From Promicromonospora sp. MEB111 (GTDB lineage: Bacteria; Actinomycetota; Actinomycetes; Actinomycetales; Cellulomonadaceae): a DNA stretch of 64,000 bases. The notes under the pieces were generated by a model. It was not told the DNA's origin. It worked only from the letters and a program-made list of their open reading frames with translations, and did no database searches. The DNA is taken from positions 248,001-312,000 of the forward strand of contig NZ_JARVSD010000007.1 of assembly GCF_030209445.1 (NCBI RefSeq). Direction: 5' to 3'. Of the stretch, positions 56,105 to 64,000 are shown piece after piece (within the stretch, counting starts at the first letter, position 1; every line of letters begins with the position of its first letter). A program made the translations under genes and the position numbers.

Positions 56105-56264
56105 CCTCCGGTGAGCACAGCAGGGCACCGGAGGTCTTCCTCGCCCGCCCGTGCACCAGCCTGGCCGAGACCACGCACCGGTGCACCACGAGCCGGCCAG
56201 GCCGAGCTGGCGTCATCGGCAGCTGTGATGACGACCGGGCCGTTCCGAGGTACTCCCCTCCAAC
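56105..56264 (-). promoter_or_regulatory. Candidate yybP-ykoY manganese riboswitch
   Basis: In the 5' leader of terC the RNA reads GGAGGGGAGUACCU, then a GGUCGUCAUCAC segment, then GAGGAAGACCUCCGG. These match the 5' and 3' conserved strands of the Mn-sensing yybP-ykoY RNA, which is typically placed before terC/alx genes. The P1 stem would be GGAGG (56257-56261) with CCUCC (56130-56134). The CCUCCGGUG strand can instead pair with CACCGGAGG downstream (56105-56113), forming a mutually exclusive hairpin that could switch expression. Confidence 0.7.
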
Positions 56265-56319
56265 GGAGGGAAAGCATACGGGACGTCAGGTTTGTTCCCG
56301 TACGTGATCTGCGGCACGT

Positions 56320-57291
56320 TCAGACGAGCGTGACCACGAGCTTGCCGCGCGCGTGGCCGTGCCCTGCCACCTGCCGGATCGCGTCCACCGCGCGCTCGAG
56401 CGGGTAGGTGGCGCTCACGATGGGCAGCAGCACGCCGTCGGCGACCATGCCGTCCAGCACGGCCAGGTCCTCGCCGCTCGTGGTCGCCGTGACGTTCACG
56501 ATCCGGTACGGACGCAGCCGCGACAGCAGCGGCGCCACCACCAGCCCGGGCATCGGACCGAGCAGCCCCTCCCGGCTCCCGTCGTTGGCGAGCAGCAGCC
56601 CGCCCGGCACGAGCACGCGGCCGAGCGCCCGCAGCGGGTACCGGCCGGCGTTGGTGAAGACGACGTCGAAGCGGGGCTCGCCCGCCGTGACGTCGTCCTG
56701 CGTGTAGTCGACGACCTCGGACGCACCCAGCTCGCGCACCATCGCGGCGTTGCGCGGGCCGCACACCCCGGTCACGTGGGCGCCCCAGGCAGCCGCGATC
56801 TGCACCGCGAAGTGCCCGATCCCGCCGCCCGCGCCCGTGATCGCGATGCGCTGCCCGGCCGTGAGCTCGGCGGCGCGCAGGAACTGCAGGGCCGTGACGG
56901 CGGCCATGGGCATCGCCGCCGCCTCGACGTGGGCGAGGTCGACCGGCCGGCGGGAGATGCTGTCGACGTCCGCGAGCGCCAGCTCCGCGAACGTGCCGCC
57001 CGTCCCGAAGCCGAACACCTCGTCGCCCGGCGCGAAAGCCGTGACGCCAGGTCCGGCCTCCACCACGACGCCCGAGAGGTCCGCGCCTCGCACCGCGGGC
57101 CGCGGCCCGCCCAGACCGCCGAGCGCCGGACGGGCGATCAGCGGCTGCCCGGCGGCGTAGTGCCAGTCGTAGGGGTTGACGCCGGCCGCGTGCACCTGGA
57201 CCAGCACCTGGCCCTCGCCGGGCACCGGGTCGGGGACGTCGCGCACCGCGAGAGCGTCCCAGCCGTACTTGTCCTGCGTGAGTGCCCGCAT
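56320..57291 (-). CDS. NADP-dependent quinone-oxidoreductase-like MDR dehydrogenase
   Basis: A 323-residue medium-chain dehydrogenase/reductase without structural zinc Cys, of the QOR type. It has VNPYDWHYAAGQP, GADLSGVVVEAGPGVTAFAPGDEVFG and the cofactor motif AITGAGGGIGHFAVQIAAAWGA. It would reduce quinones or enones with NADPH. It is a single gene that ends 258 bp before the terC start; its 5' flank adjoins the VOC gene. Confidence 0.88.
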   Translation of the reverse strand: MRALTQDKYGWDALAVRDVPDPVPGEGQVLVQVHAAGVNPYDWHYAAGQPLIARPALGGLGGPRPAVRGADLSGVVVEAGPGVTAFAPGDEVFGFGTGGTFAELALADVDSISRRPVDLAHVEAAAMPMAAVTALQFLRAAELTAGQRIAITGAGGGIGHFAVQIAAAWGAHVTGVCGPRNAAMVRELGASEVVDYTQDDVTAGEPRFDVVFTNAGRYPLRALGRVLVPGGLLLANDGSREGLLGPMPGLVVAPLLSRLRPYRIVNVTATTSGEDLAVLDGMVADGVLLPIVSATYPLERAVDAIRQVAGHGHARGKLVVTLV

Positions 57292-57383
57292 CCGGCCCCG
57301 CCACTTCTCCCGACGTGCGCTGCCACCCTGCGCGATCAGGGTCCACCGGGCCCCGGGAGCGGGTCAAGGATGAACTCGGCGCC

Positions 57384-57812
57384 TCACTGCAGGCAGAACT
57401 CGTTGCCCTCGGGGTCGCGCAGCACGATCCAGAACTCACCGAGCTCGGTGGCCTCGTTGACGACGCCGGCCCCGAGCGCCGTGACCCGCTCCGCCTCGGC
57501 GCGGATCTTCGCGACCCGTTCGTCGCCGGTCAGGCCGGCGGCCACGTCGACGTCGAGGTGCACACGGTTCTTGGCCGTCCTGGGCTCGGGCACCTTCTGG
57601 ATGAAGATGCGCGGGCCCACGCCGTCCGGATCGCTGACGGCGTTCTTGTCGTTCCACCGCTCCTCGGGCAGGCCCCAGGCGGTCAGGGCCTCCTCCCACG
57701 AGCCGAAGCCAGCGGGAGGTGCGTCGCGCACGTAGCCGAGCACCTCGCACCAGAAGTCGCCGAGCGCGCGGGGGTCGGCCGCGTCGAAGGTCACCTGGAA
57801 CGTCAGGGCCAT
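57384..57812 (-). CDS. VOC-family (glyoxalase/bleomycin-resistance-like) protein
   Basis: A 142-residue VOC-superfamily protein, with the beta-alpha-beta-beta-beta units starting FQVTFDAADPRALGDFWCEVLGY and ending LRDPEGNEFCLQ. The metal ligands are not all certain (H of NRVHLDVDV and E of GNEF are visible). Function unknown. A 13-bp tandem repeat lies just upstream of the start. Confidence 0.86.
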   Translation of the reverse strand: MALTFQVTFDAADPRALGDFWCEVLGYVRDAPPAGFGSWEEALTAWGLPEERWNDKNAVSDPDGVGPRIFIQKVPEPRTAKNRVHLDVDVAAGLTGDERVAKIRAEAERVTALGAGVVNEATELGEFWIVLRDPEGNEFCLQ

Positions 57813-57828
57813 GGCGCTGCACTCCGTC

Positions 57829-57876
57829 CGAGTCGTGGGTCCGAGTCGTGGGTCCGTGTCGTGGGTCCGTGTCGTC
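57829..57876. repeat. 13-bp tandem repeat upstream of the VOC gene
   Basis: A CGAGTCGTGGGTC unit occurs in three full copies (the third with one change, CGTGTCGTGGGTC) and a partial fourth, ending 16 bp before the VOC start codon at 57812. It may be slippage-prone or a regulator-binding array. Confidence 0.85.
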
Positions 57877-57946
57877 CTTGCTGTGCCGCCCGCCTTGCCG
57901 TCCTTGCCGTGCCGTCTGCCTGTCCCGCTCGCGGCCCGCGACGGCC

Positions 57947-60058
57947 TCAGGCCGTCGCCGCCTGCATCTGCCGCAGCTCCTTCTTGAGCCCCGAGATCTC
58001 GTCGCGCAGGCGCGCGGCGACCTCGAACTGCAGCTCCGCGGCCGCGGCGTGCATCTGGTCGGCGAGCTCCTGGATGAGCTCGGCCAGCTCGCTCGCGGCG
58101 GCACCCGCCAGCCGGTTGCCCGACGTCGCGGCCTCCTTGGGCGTGCCCGGCACCGGGGCCCGGCCCTCGCCCTTCGACCTGCGGCTGTTGCGGTACCCGC
58201 CGGCCAGCAGCTCGGCGGTGTCGAGGTCCTCGCGCGCGAGCATGTCCGTGACGTCGGCGATCTTCTTGCGCAGCGGCTGCGGGTCCAGGCCGCGCTCGGT
58301 GTTGTAGGCGATCTGCTTCTCGCGGCGCCGGTTCGTCTCGTCGAGGGCCATCTGCATGGCCGGCGTGATCTTGTCCGCGTACATGTGCACCTGACCCGAC
58401 ACGTTACGTGCCGCGCGGCCGATCGTCTGGATCAGCGACCGCCCGGACCGCAGGAAGCCCTCCTTGTCGGCGTCGAGGATCGCGACCAGCGACACCTCGG
58501 GCAGGTCGAGACCCTCGCGCAGCAGGTTGATGCCCACGAGCACGTCGTACTCGCCGAGCCGCAGCTCGCGCAGCAGCTCGACGCGGCGCAGCGTGTCCAC
58601 GTCGGAGTGCAGGTAGCGCACCCGGACGTTCCGCTCCAGGAAGTAGTCCGTGAGGTCCTCGGCCATCTTCTTCGTCAGCGTGGTCACCAGGACGCGCTCG
58701 TTGCGGTCCACCCGGTCGCGGATCTCGCCCAGCAGGTCGTCGATCTGGCCGGTCGTCGGCTTGACGACCACCTCGGGGTCGATCAGCCCGGTGGGGCGGA
58801 TGACCTGCTCGACGACACCGTCGGACAGCGAGCGCTCGTAGTCGCCGGGCGTGGCCGAGAGGTACACGGTCTGCCCGATGCGCTCGGTGAACTCCTCCCA
58901 CTTCAGGGGGCGGTTGTCCATCGCGCTCGGCAGGCGGAAGCCGTGGTCGACGAGCGCGCGCTTGCGGGACGCGTCGCCCTCGAACATCGCCCCGATCTGC
59001 GGCACCGTCTGGTGCGACTCGTCGATGACGAGCAGGAAGTCCTCGGGGAAGTAGTCGAGCAGCGTGTTGGGTGCGGTGCCCGGCTCGCGGCCGTCGATGT
59101 GCATCGAGTAGTTCTCGATGCCGGCGCAGGTGCCGATCGAGCGCATCATCTCGATGTCGTAGGTGGTGCGCATGCGCAGCCGCTGCGCCTCCAGCAGCTT
59201 GCCCTGCTTCTCCAGCTCGGCGAGCCGCTCCTCGAGCTCCTTCTCGATGCCGGCGATGGCGCGCTCCATGCGCTCCGGGCCCGCGACGTAGTGCGTGGCC
59301 GGGAACACGTAGATCGACTCCTCGCTGCGCACCACGTCGCCCGTGAGCGGGTGCAGCGTCTGGATCGACTCGATCTCGTCGCCGAACATCTCGATCCGGA
59401 TCGCGAGCTCCTCGTACACCGGGATGATCTCCACGGTGTCGCCGCGCACCCGGAACGTGCCGCGCGTGAACGACATGTCGTTGCGCGTGTACTGCATGGT
59501 GACGAACTGGCGCAGCAGGTCGTCGCGGTCCACGACGTCCCCGACGTCGAGCCGGACCATGCGGTCCACGTACTCCTGCGGGGTGCCCAGGCCGTAGATG
59601 CAGGACACCGAGGCCACCACGACGACGTCCCGTCGGGTCAGCAGCGACGAGGTGGCCGAGTGCCGCAGGCGCTCCACCTCGTCGTTGATCGACGAGTCCT
59701 TCTCGATATAGGTGTCCGTCTGCGCGATGTACGCCTCGGGCTGGTAGTAGTCGTAGTACGAGACGAAGTACTCGACCGCGTTGTTGGGCAGCAGCTCGCG
59801 GAACTCCGTGGCGAGCTGCGCGGCGAGCGTCTTGTTGGGCGCCATGACCAGGGTGGGCCGCTGGAGCTTCTCGACGAGCCAGGCCGTGGTCGCGGACTTG
59901 CCCGTACCCGTGGCGCCGAGCAGCACCACGTCCTTCTCGCCCGCCTGGACACGTTCGGTCAGCTCGGCGATGGCCGTCGGCTGGTCGCCGGCGGGCTGGT
60001 ACTCGGAGATGACCTCGAACGGGGCCACCGTGCGCTGCAGATCGGTCACGGGTCGCAT
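57947..60058 (-). CDS. uvrB: Excinuclease ABC subunit B
   Basis: UvrB is the central damage-verifying helicase-like ATPase of excision repair. The 703-residue protein has Walker [14 protein letters not shown], the beta-hairpin region [18 protein letters not shown] (motif II), helicase motifs ending GRAARN, and the C-terminal UVR domain that contacts UvrC ([27 protein letters not shown] in the last 45 residues). ATG 60058 lies 6 nt after TACGGT, in the same leaderless layout as uvrA and uvrC. Confidence 0.97.
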   Translation of the reverse strand: MRPVTDLQRTVAPFEVISEYQPAGDQPTAIAELTERVQAGEKDVVLLGATGTGKSATTAWLVEKLQRPTLVMAPNKTLAAQLATEFRELLPNNAVEYFVSYYDYYQPEAYIAQTDTYIEKDSSINDEVERLRHSATSSLLTRRDVVVVASVSCIYGLGTPQEYVDRMVRLDVGDVVDRDDLLRQFVTMQYTRNDMSFTRGTFRVRGDTVEIIPVYEELAIRIEMFGDEIESIQTLHPLTGDVVRSEESIYVFPATHYVAGPERMERAIAGIEKELEERLAELEKQGKLLEAQRLRMRTTYDIEMMRSIGTCAGIENYSMHIDGREPGTAPNTLLDYFPEDFLLVIDESHQTVPQIGAMFEGDASRKRALVDHGFRLPSAMDNRPLKWEEFTERIGQTVYLSATPGDYERSLSDGVVEQVIRPTGLIDPEVVVKPTTGQIDDLLGEIRDRVDRNERVLVTTLTKKMAEDLTDYFLERNVRVRYLHSDVDTLRRVELLRELRLGEYDVLVGINLLREGLDLPEVSLVAILDADKEGFLRSGRSLIQTIGRAARNVSGQVHMYADKITPAMQMALDETNRRREKQIAYNTERGLDPQPLRKKIADVTDMLAREDLDTAELLAGGYRNSRRSKGEGRAPVPGTPKEAATSGNRLAGAAASELAELIQELADQMHAAAAELQFEVAARLRDEISGLKKELRQMQAATA

Positions 60059-60087
60059 GTCACTACCGTACGGCGGACCACTGACAC
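60059..60087 (-). promoter_or_regulatory. RecA-NDp/PafBC-type promoter of uvrB, leaderless
   Basis: On the minus strand GTGTCAGTGG (60078-60087), 7 bp, TACGGT (60065-60070) and 6 nt precede the ATG. The decamer has one mismatch to the damage-promoter consensus. The 7-bp spacer (TCCGCCG) is nearly identical to that of uvrA (TCCGCCC). Confidence 0.82.
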
Positions 60088-60122
60088 TCCGGTGCGCGGG
60101 GCCCGTCCGGGCCCCGTCCGGG

Positions 60123-60155
60123 CCCGCTCAGCGCCCGCTCAGCGCCCGCTCAGTG
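60123..60155. repeat. 11-bp triple repeat overlapping the pcp stop
   Basis: Three consecutive copies of CCCGCTCAGCG (the last CCCGCTCAGTG) cover the end of pcp. On the coding strand each copy contains TGA, so the repeats place stop codons in successive frames. A shorter CCCGTCCGGG direct repeat lies just before it. Confidence 0.8.
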
Positions 60156-60836
60156 CAGCGTCCCCGCCGCCACGGCCGGCTCCGTGACCTCGCCGCGGGC
60201 CGCCGCGAGCGCCGTGCGCACCACGATCTCCAGGGCCCGGGCGAGCTCGCCGACCGGGAGGTGCGCCTCGCCGCCGTCCACGAGGGCGGACGCCGACGCC
60301 TCCGCGCCGACCTCCTCCGTGGTGCGCGGCACGTGGACGAAGCCCGAGAGCACGCCGGGCCGCCCGGCCAGCGCGTGCTGGAGGGCGTAGAAGGTGGCGT
60401 TGCAGACGTACGTGCCGGCGCTGTACGTGACGCCGGCGGGGATGCCCGCCGCCCGGACGGCGTCGGCCGCCGCCTTGACGGGGAGCGTGGCGAACCGGGC
60501 GGCGGGGCCGCCCTCGACCACCGGGGCGTCGACGGGCTGGGCGCCGCCGTTGTCGGGGATGCGCGCGTCCATCAGGTTGATCGCCACCCGCTCGACCCGC
60601 ACCTGGGTGACGCCGGCGGCCAGGCCCACGGCCACGACGACGTCGGGCACGTGCTCGTCCAGCAGGCTCAGCAGCGAGCCGTCCGCGCCGCGGACCTGGT
60701 CGAACTCGACCGGGAGGACGGCGGTGACCAGCTCCTCGGGTCCCGCCCAGCGCTCCGCGAGCGCCGCGACCGCCTCCGCGGAGGCGTTGACCGCGTCACC
60801 GCCGAACGGCTCGAACCCCGTGACCAGAACCTTCAT
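60150..60836 (-). CDS. pcp: Pyroglutamyl-peptidase I
   Basis: Pcp removes N-terminal pyroglutamate from peptides. The 228-residue protein begins VTGFEPFGGDAVNAS and has the catalytic Glu segment, the nucleophilic Cys in YVCNATFYALQH and the His in SGFVHVP, so the triad seems complete. It is placed 30 bp after coaE on the same strand and so may be cotranscribed with it. Confidence 0.94.
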   Translation of the reverse strand: MKVLVTGFEPFGGDAVNASAEAVAALAERWAGPEELVTAVLPVEFDQVRGADGSLLSLLDEHVPDVVVAVGLAAGVTQVRVERVAINLMDARIPDNGGAQPVDAPVVEGGPAARFATLPVKAAADAVRAAGIPAGVTYSAGTYVCNATFYALQHALAGRPGVLSGFVHVPRTTEEVGAEASASALVDGGEAHLPVGELARALEIVVRTALAAARGEVTEPAVAAGTLH

Positions 60837-60866
60837 CGTGGCTGCTCCTCCCCGGGGCGGCCCGGT

Positions 60867-61496
60867 TCACACGGTGTCCGCCTCCGCCTCCTGCGCGACC
60901 TCGCCGGCCACGCGCTGCCACAGCGTATCGACCTGGGAGCGCAGGTCGTCCTCGCTGCCCGAGCCGTCGAGGGTGACGTCCGCGGCGGCGAGCCGCTCGT
61001 CGTCGCCCGCCTGTGCCGCGATGCGGGCGCGGGCGGCGTCCTCGGTCAGGCCCCGGCCCTCCACGAGGCGGCGCACGCGCAGCTCCGCGGGGGTGTGCAC
61101 CACGACGACGAGGTGGAAGTGCTCGGCCTGCCCGGTCTCGACCAGCAGGGGGATGTCGTGCACCACGACGGCGGCGGGGTCGGCGGCGCCCGCCATGGCC
61201 TCGCGCTCCGCCGAGAGCCGACGCACCTCGGGGTGGACGATCTCGTTCAGGCGGCTGCGCGCGGCGGCGTCGGCGAACACGAGGGCCCCGAGGGCCGGCC
61301 GGTCGAGGCCGCCGTCCGGCGTCAGGACCCCCGGGCCGAACGCCTCGACGATCTCGGCCAGGCCGACCGAGCCGGGCGCGACGGCCTCCCGGGCCAGCAG
61401 GTCGTGGTCGACGACGACGGCGCCGAGCTCGGCCAGGCGCACGGTCGCGACCGACTTGCCGGCCGCGATCCCTCCGGTCAGTCCGATGCGGAACAT
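60867..61496 (-). CDS. coaE: Dephospho-CoA kinase
   Basis: CoaE performs the last step of coenzyme A synthesis. The 209-residue protein has the P-loop GLTGGIAAGKSVAT, the YxxD-like VVVDHDLLAREAV and the HPEVRRL and DIPLLVETG segments. ATG 61496 with GAGGA 5 nt upstream is the start; the much longer upstream frame is rejected because it is non-coding Arg/Pro-rich. It is divergent from the membrane hydrolase gene. Confidence 0.95.
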   Translation of the reverse strand: MFRIGLTGGIAAGKSVATVRLAELGAVVVDHDLLAREAVAPGSVGLAEIVEAFGPGVLTPDGGLDRPALGALVFADAAARSRLNEIVHPEVRRLSAEREAMAGAADPAAVVVHDIPLLVETGQAEHFHLVVVVHTPAELRVRRLVEGRGLTEDAARARIAAQAGDDERLAAADVTLDGSGSEDDLRSQVDTLWQRVAGEVAQEAEADTV

Positions 61497-61619
61497 GTGG
61501 TCCTCAGTGCCGGGATCGTTGGATTTCTGCCGCGGTCCCGGTCCGCACGTACGGTGTGACCGCACGTCCCGCGACCCGGACGGGCACGGGACCACAGTAC
61601 GCCAGGCAGAAGGAGCACG

Positions 61620-62612
61620 ATGATCGTCGACAGGGGCCGGCCGGCATGGCTCACCTGGACCGTCCGGGCGGTCGCGGCCGCCGGGCTGCTCGTCGTGCTG
61701 TGGGCCTGCCTGACCGCGTGGGGCGCGGTGGTGCACGGGCATCCCGCCTACGCGGTGCTGCTGGGCCTGACCGTCCTGGGCTGCGGGTGGGCGCTGTGGC
61801 CGGGCCGCCGGCCGCGTCCGGCCCGGCCGGCCGGACGCCGGGTCCTCGACGTGGCACTGGTCGTCGCGGGGCTCGTCTGGATCGCCGCCATGGCCTGGCT
61901 GCGCCTGTTCACGGCCGTGGAGCCGGCGCTGACCGCGATGTACTCGGACGAGTCCGTGACCGTCACCGAGTCCGCGACGCGCGTCGTGCTCGCGCCCGCC
62001 GGGGAGACGGACGGGGACGCTGCGGAGGACACGGCCTCCGACGGGGACGCAGCCGGGACCGCCGTCTTCTTCCGCCCCGGGGCCAAGGTCGAGGCACGGG
62101 CGTACGCCGCGGTCCTGCGCCCGCTGGCCGAGGCGGGGCACACGGTGGTGATCGCCAAGCAGCCGCTCGCCGTCGCGTTCCTCGCCGGCGGGGCGTTCGA
62201 CGCCGCGCGGGCCGAGGTGCCCGCAGCCGAGCGCTGGGTCGTGGGCGGGCACTCGCTGGGCGGCGTCGTCGCGTCCACGGACGCCGCCGGCGCGGCGGAC
62301 GACGCCGACGCGCCCGCCGTCGGCCTGCTCCTGTACGCGTCCTACCCGGCCGAGGACCTGAGCTCGCTGACGCCGGCGGTCGAGTCCGTCTCCGCCTCGC
62401 GGGACGGCCTCGCCACGCCCGCCACGATCGAGGCCTCGCGGGCGAACCTGCCGCCGTCCACCACGTACACCGTGGTGGGCGGCGCGGTCCACGCCTTCTT
62501 CGGCGACTACGGGCCGCAGCCCGGCGACGGCACCGCGACGATCACCCACGACGAGGCCCGGTCCCGGATCTCCGAGGTGAGCAGGACGTTCGTCGACTCG
62601 CTGGGCCGGTAG
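61620..62612 (+). CDS. Membrane-anchored alpha/beta hydrolase
   Basis: A 330-residue protein with three N-terminal membrane segments (about residues 12-32, 42-60, 76-95) and a C-terminal alpha/beta-hydrolase domain. The nucleophile elbow is VVGGHSLGGVVAS, and a late Gly-Gly-Ala-Val-His supplies the likely catalytic His. It resembles an alpha/beta hydrolase family of unknown substrate seen in Actinobacteria. A GAAGGAG Shine-Dalgarno precedes the ATG. It is divergent from coaE, with a 123-bp shared upstream gap. Confidence 0.82.
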   Translation: MIVDRGRPAWLTWTVRAVAAAGLLVVLWACLTAWGAVVHGHPAYAVLLGLTVLGCGWALWPGRRPRPARPAGRRVLDVALVVAGLVWIAAMAWLRLFTAVEPALTAMYSDESVTVTESATRVVLAPAGETDGDAAEDTASDGDAAGTAVFFRPGAKVEARAYAAVLRPLAEAGHTVVIAKQPLAVAFLAGGAFDAARAEVPAAERWVVGGHSLGGVVASTDAAGAADDADAPAVGLLLYASYPAEDLSSLTPAVESVSASRDGLATPATIEASRANLPPSTTYTVVGGAVHAFFGDYGPQPGDGTATITHDEARSRISEVSRTFVDSLGR

Positions 62613-62623
62613 GGCCGGGCGTC

Positions 62624-62643
62624 CCGGGTCCGCAGACCCGGGC
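62624..62643. terminator. Short GC hairpin after the membrane hydrolase gene
   Basis: Perfect 8-bp arms CCCGGGTC / GACCCGGG around CGCA lie 12 bp after the stop, in the 128-bp gap before the next gene. Confidence 0.7.
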
Positions 62644-62740
62644 CGGGTCACCGGGCTGTCGTGTCACAGAACCCGACCCCTGCCCGGTCGGTCGGTTGTG
62701 AGCGTGCCGTGCCGCGGCGCGCGAGACGAGAGGAACCTCG

Positions 62741-63673
62741 ATGACCCCCATCCAGCATGCCCTCACCGACGTCCTCGACATCGCGTACGTCGAGGACGGG
62801 CCGGTCGGCGGTCCGGCAGTGGTCCTGCTCCACGGATATCCCTACGACGTCCACAGCTACGTGGACGTCGCACCCCGGCTGGCGGCGCTCGGCTACCGGG
62901 TCGTCGTGCCCTACCTCCGCGGCCACGGTCCGACCCGGTTCCGCGACGACCGGACGCCGCGCTCCGGCCAGCAGGCGGCGCTCGGCGCGGACGTCCTCGG
63001 CCTGCTCGACGCCCTCGAGATCCCCGAGGCCGTGCTCGCCGGCTACGACTGGGGCGGCCGCGCCGCGTGCGTGGTGGCGGCACTGCGGCCCGAGCGGGTC
63101 ACGGGACTCGTCAGCGTCAACGGCTACCTGATCCAGGACGTCGCCGCGTCGGCGCGACCCATCCGTCCTGACCTCGAGGCCGGCTTCTGGTACTTCTACT
63201 ACTTCCTCACCGAGCGCGGACGGGCCGGCCTGACGGCCAACCGCCGTGAGATCGCCGAGGTGATCTGGCGCCGTAACTCGCCGGCGTGGGACTTCGACCA
63301 GGCGACGCTCGACCGAGCGGCGGCCGCGTTCGACAACCCCGACTACGTCGACGTCGTGCTGCACTCCTACCGGCACAGGCTGGGCGCGGCACCCGGCGCA
63401 CCGGAGTACGACGCCTTCGAGCACGCCCTCGCACCGTTGCCCCCGGTCGGGGTCCCGACGGTGACCCTGGCCGGCCTCGCCGACGGCAACTTCCCCGTGA
63501 TCGACGGGGTCCCCGACACCAGCCGCTTCACGGGCCCCCGCCTGCACCGTCGGGTGCCGGACGCCGGGCACAACCTCCCCCAGGAGGCACCGGACGCGTT
63601 CGTCCAGGCGGTGCTCGACGTGACCCGGCTGGCGGCCGGCCGTACCTCCCGTCGACCGGCATCGCCGCGCTGA
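62741..63673 (+). CDS. Alpha/beta hydrolase, epoxide hydrolase-like
   Basis: A 310-residue cytosolic alpha/beta hydrolase. The oxyanion HGYP and the nucleophile in AGYDWGGRAA (Asp, as in epoxide hydrolases and haloalkane dehalogenases) are visible; the catalytic His lies in PDAGHNLPQE. The lid carries FWYFYYFLTERGR. Substrate unknown. GAGAGGAA precedes the ATG. Its last codons form half of a terminator hairpin. Confidence 0.85.
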   Translation: MTPIQHALTDVLDIAYVEDGPVGGPAVVLLHGYPYDVHSYVDVAPRLAALGYRVVVPYLRGHGPTRFRDDRTPRSGQQAALGADVLGLLDALEIPEAVLAGYDWGGRAACVVAALRPERVTGLVSVNGYLIQDVAASARPIRPDLEAGFWYFYYFLTERGRAGLTANRREIAEVIWRRNSPAWDFDQATLDRAAAAFDNPDYVDVVLHSYRHRLGAAPGAPEYDAFEHALAPLPPVGVPTVTLAGLADGNFPVIDGVPDTSRFTGPRLHRRVPDAGHNLPQEAPDAFVQAVLDVTRLAAGRTSRRPASPR

Positions 63674-63700
63674 TGCGCGACGTGCCGGTCGACGGGAGGT
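63644..63700. terminator. Bidirectional hairpin containing a stop codon
   Basis: Perfect 17-bp arms (63644-63660 and 63684-63700) enclose a 23-bp interval that holds the TGA stop (63671-63673) of the hydrolase gene. The left arm is coding sequence. A further CCGGCC/GGCCGG pairing lies just outside, offset by 2 nt. It serves the convergent hydrolase and P450 genes. Confidence 0.8.
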
Positions 63701-63740
63701 GGCCGGAGTGGGGGGCAGCCGCCGGAGCGCGCCGCCGGGC

Positions 63741-64000
63741 TCAGACCCGGGCCGGCGTCCGCGCGACCTTGCGCTCGGGCGTGAACGCCACCGGCAGCAC
63801 GGCCGGGTAGCGCGACCACGGCGACGGCGCCCACGTGACCTGCGGGTCGGTCAGCCGCAGGTCCAGGCGCTCCATCAGGCTCTCCACGGCGATCTTCACC
63901 ACGAGCCGCCCCGGCCGGCGGGCGGGGCACGCGTGCGGCCCGACGCCGAACGACAGGTGCGACCGGTTGCCGGCCTCGAACAGGTCGTCCTCGGTGCGCA
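63741..64000 (-). CDS. Cytochrome P450, C-terminal part (runs off window)
   Basis: The last 86 or so codons of a P450. The heme-binding loop FGVGPHACPARRPGRL contains the proximal Cys ligand; the usual Gly two residues after Cys is Ala. The rest matches the P450 C-terminal strand region. The start lies beyond the window, so the full identity is unknown. It converges on the epoxide-hydrolase-like gene. Confidence 0.85.
   Translation of the reverse strand, partial: RTEDDLFEAGNRSHLSFGVGPHACPARRPGRLVVKIAVESLMERLDLRLTDPQVTWAPSPWSRYPAVLPVAFTPERKVARTPARV

Noticed and set aside
57829-57876. CRISPR-like array
   Set aside because: Units are 13 bp and directly abutting, without spacers.

Overview
The window is a high-GC chromosomal segment from an actinobacterium. 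The presence of rbpA, whiA, opcA and the xerD-parA-scpA-scpB-rluB-cmk-der and tkt-tal-zwf-opcA-pgl orders suggests a Micrococcales-type organism, perhaps close to Promicromonosporaceae or Cellulomonadaceae. That placement is inferred from gene content and order only. There are no tRNA or rRNA genes, CRISPR arrays or complete insertion sequences.

Layout. 1-8.9 kb (minus strand): the start of an MFS transporter, lgt, der, cmk, rluB, scpB, scpA, parA and xerD. 9-11 kb: a CitE/HpcH-like lyase and ctaB. 11.4-17.9 kb (plus strand): the pentose-phosphate operon tkt-tal-zwf-opcA-pgl, ended by a perfect 19-bp hairpin. 18-23.4 kb (minus): rbpA, secG, tpiA, pgk, gap and whiA. 23.5-39.4 kb (minus): an accessory block lying between whiA and yvcK-rapZ-uvrC, which are usually neighbours. 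39.5-43.5 kb: yvcK, rapZ, uvrC. 43.6-51.6 kb: an OsmC protein, a small unknown protein, a WXG100-calpain-like fusion protease, uvrA and a large ATPase-TPR protein. 51.8-57.8 kb: a small HhH-like protein, sthA, a YciI-like protein, a hotdog-like protein, terC with a candidate Mn riboswitch, an alcohol dehydrogenase and a VOC protein. 57.9-64 kb: uvrB, pcp, coaE, two alpha/beta hydrolases and the end of a cytochrome P450.

The most striking region is 24.6-39.4 kb. A good sigma-70-type promoter is followed by a 28-codon leader ORF whose last 11 codons include four cysteines. Below it lie 13 mostly overlapping genes: a complete dipeptide-type ABC importer, a DUF1684 protein, a GNAT acetyltransferase, a complete polar amino-acid-type ABC importer and four luciferase-like flavin monooxygenases. 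The best reading is a cysteine-repressed operon that imports and degrades organosulfur compounds, comparable in parts to the Bacillus S-methylcysteine/S-succinocysteine operon but arranged differently. A second DUF1684 copy downstream has its own promoter and carries a fossil of the ABC ATPase 3' end, showing a duplication.

A second clear signal is that uvrA, uvrB and uvrC each start 6 nt after a TANNNT -10 box, preceded by the same TGTC(A/G)GTGG element at identical spacing. This matches the LexA-independent (PafBC/RecA-NDp type) DNA-damage promoter and implies leaderless transcripts for all three excision-repair genes.
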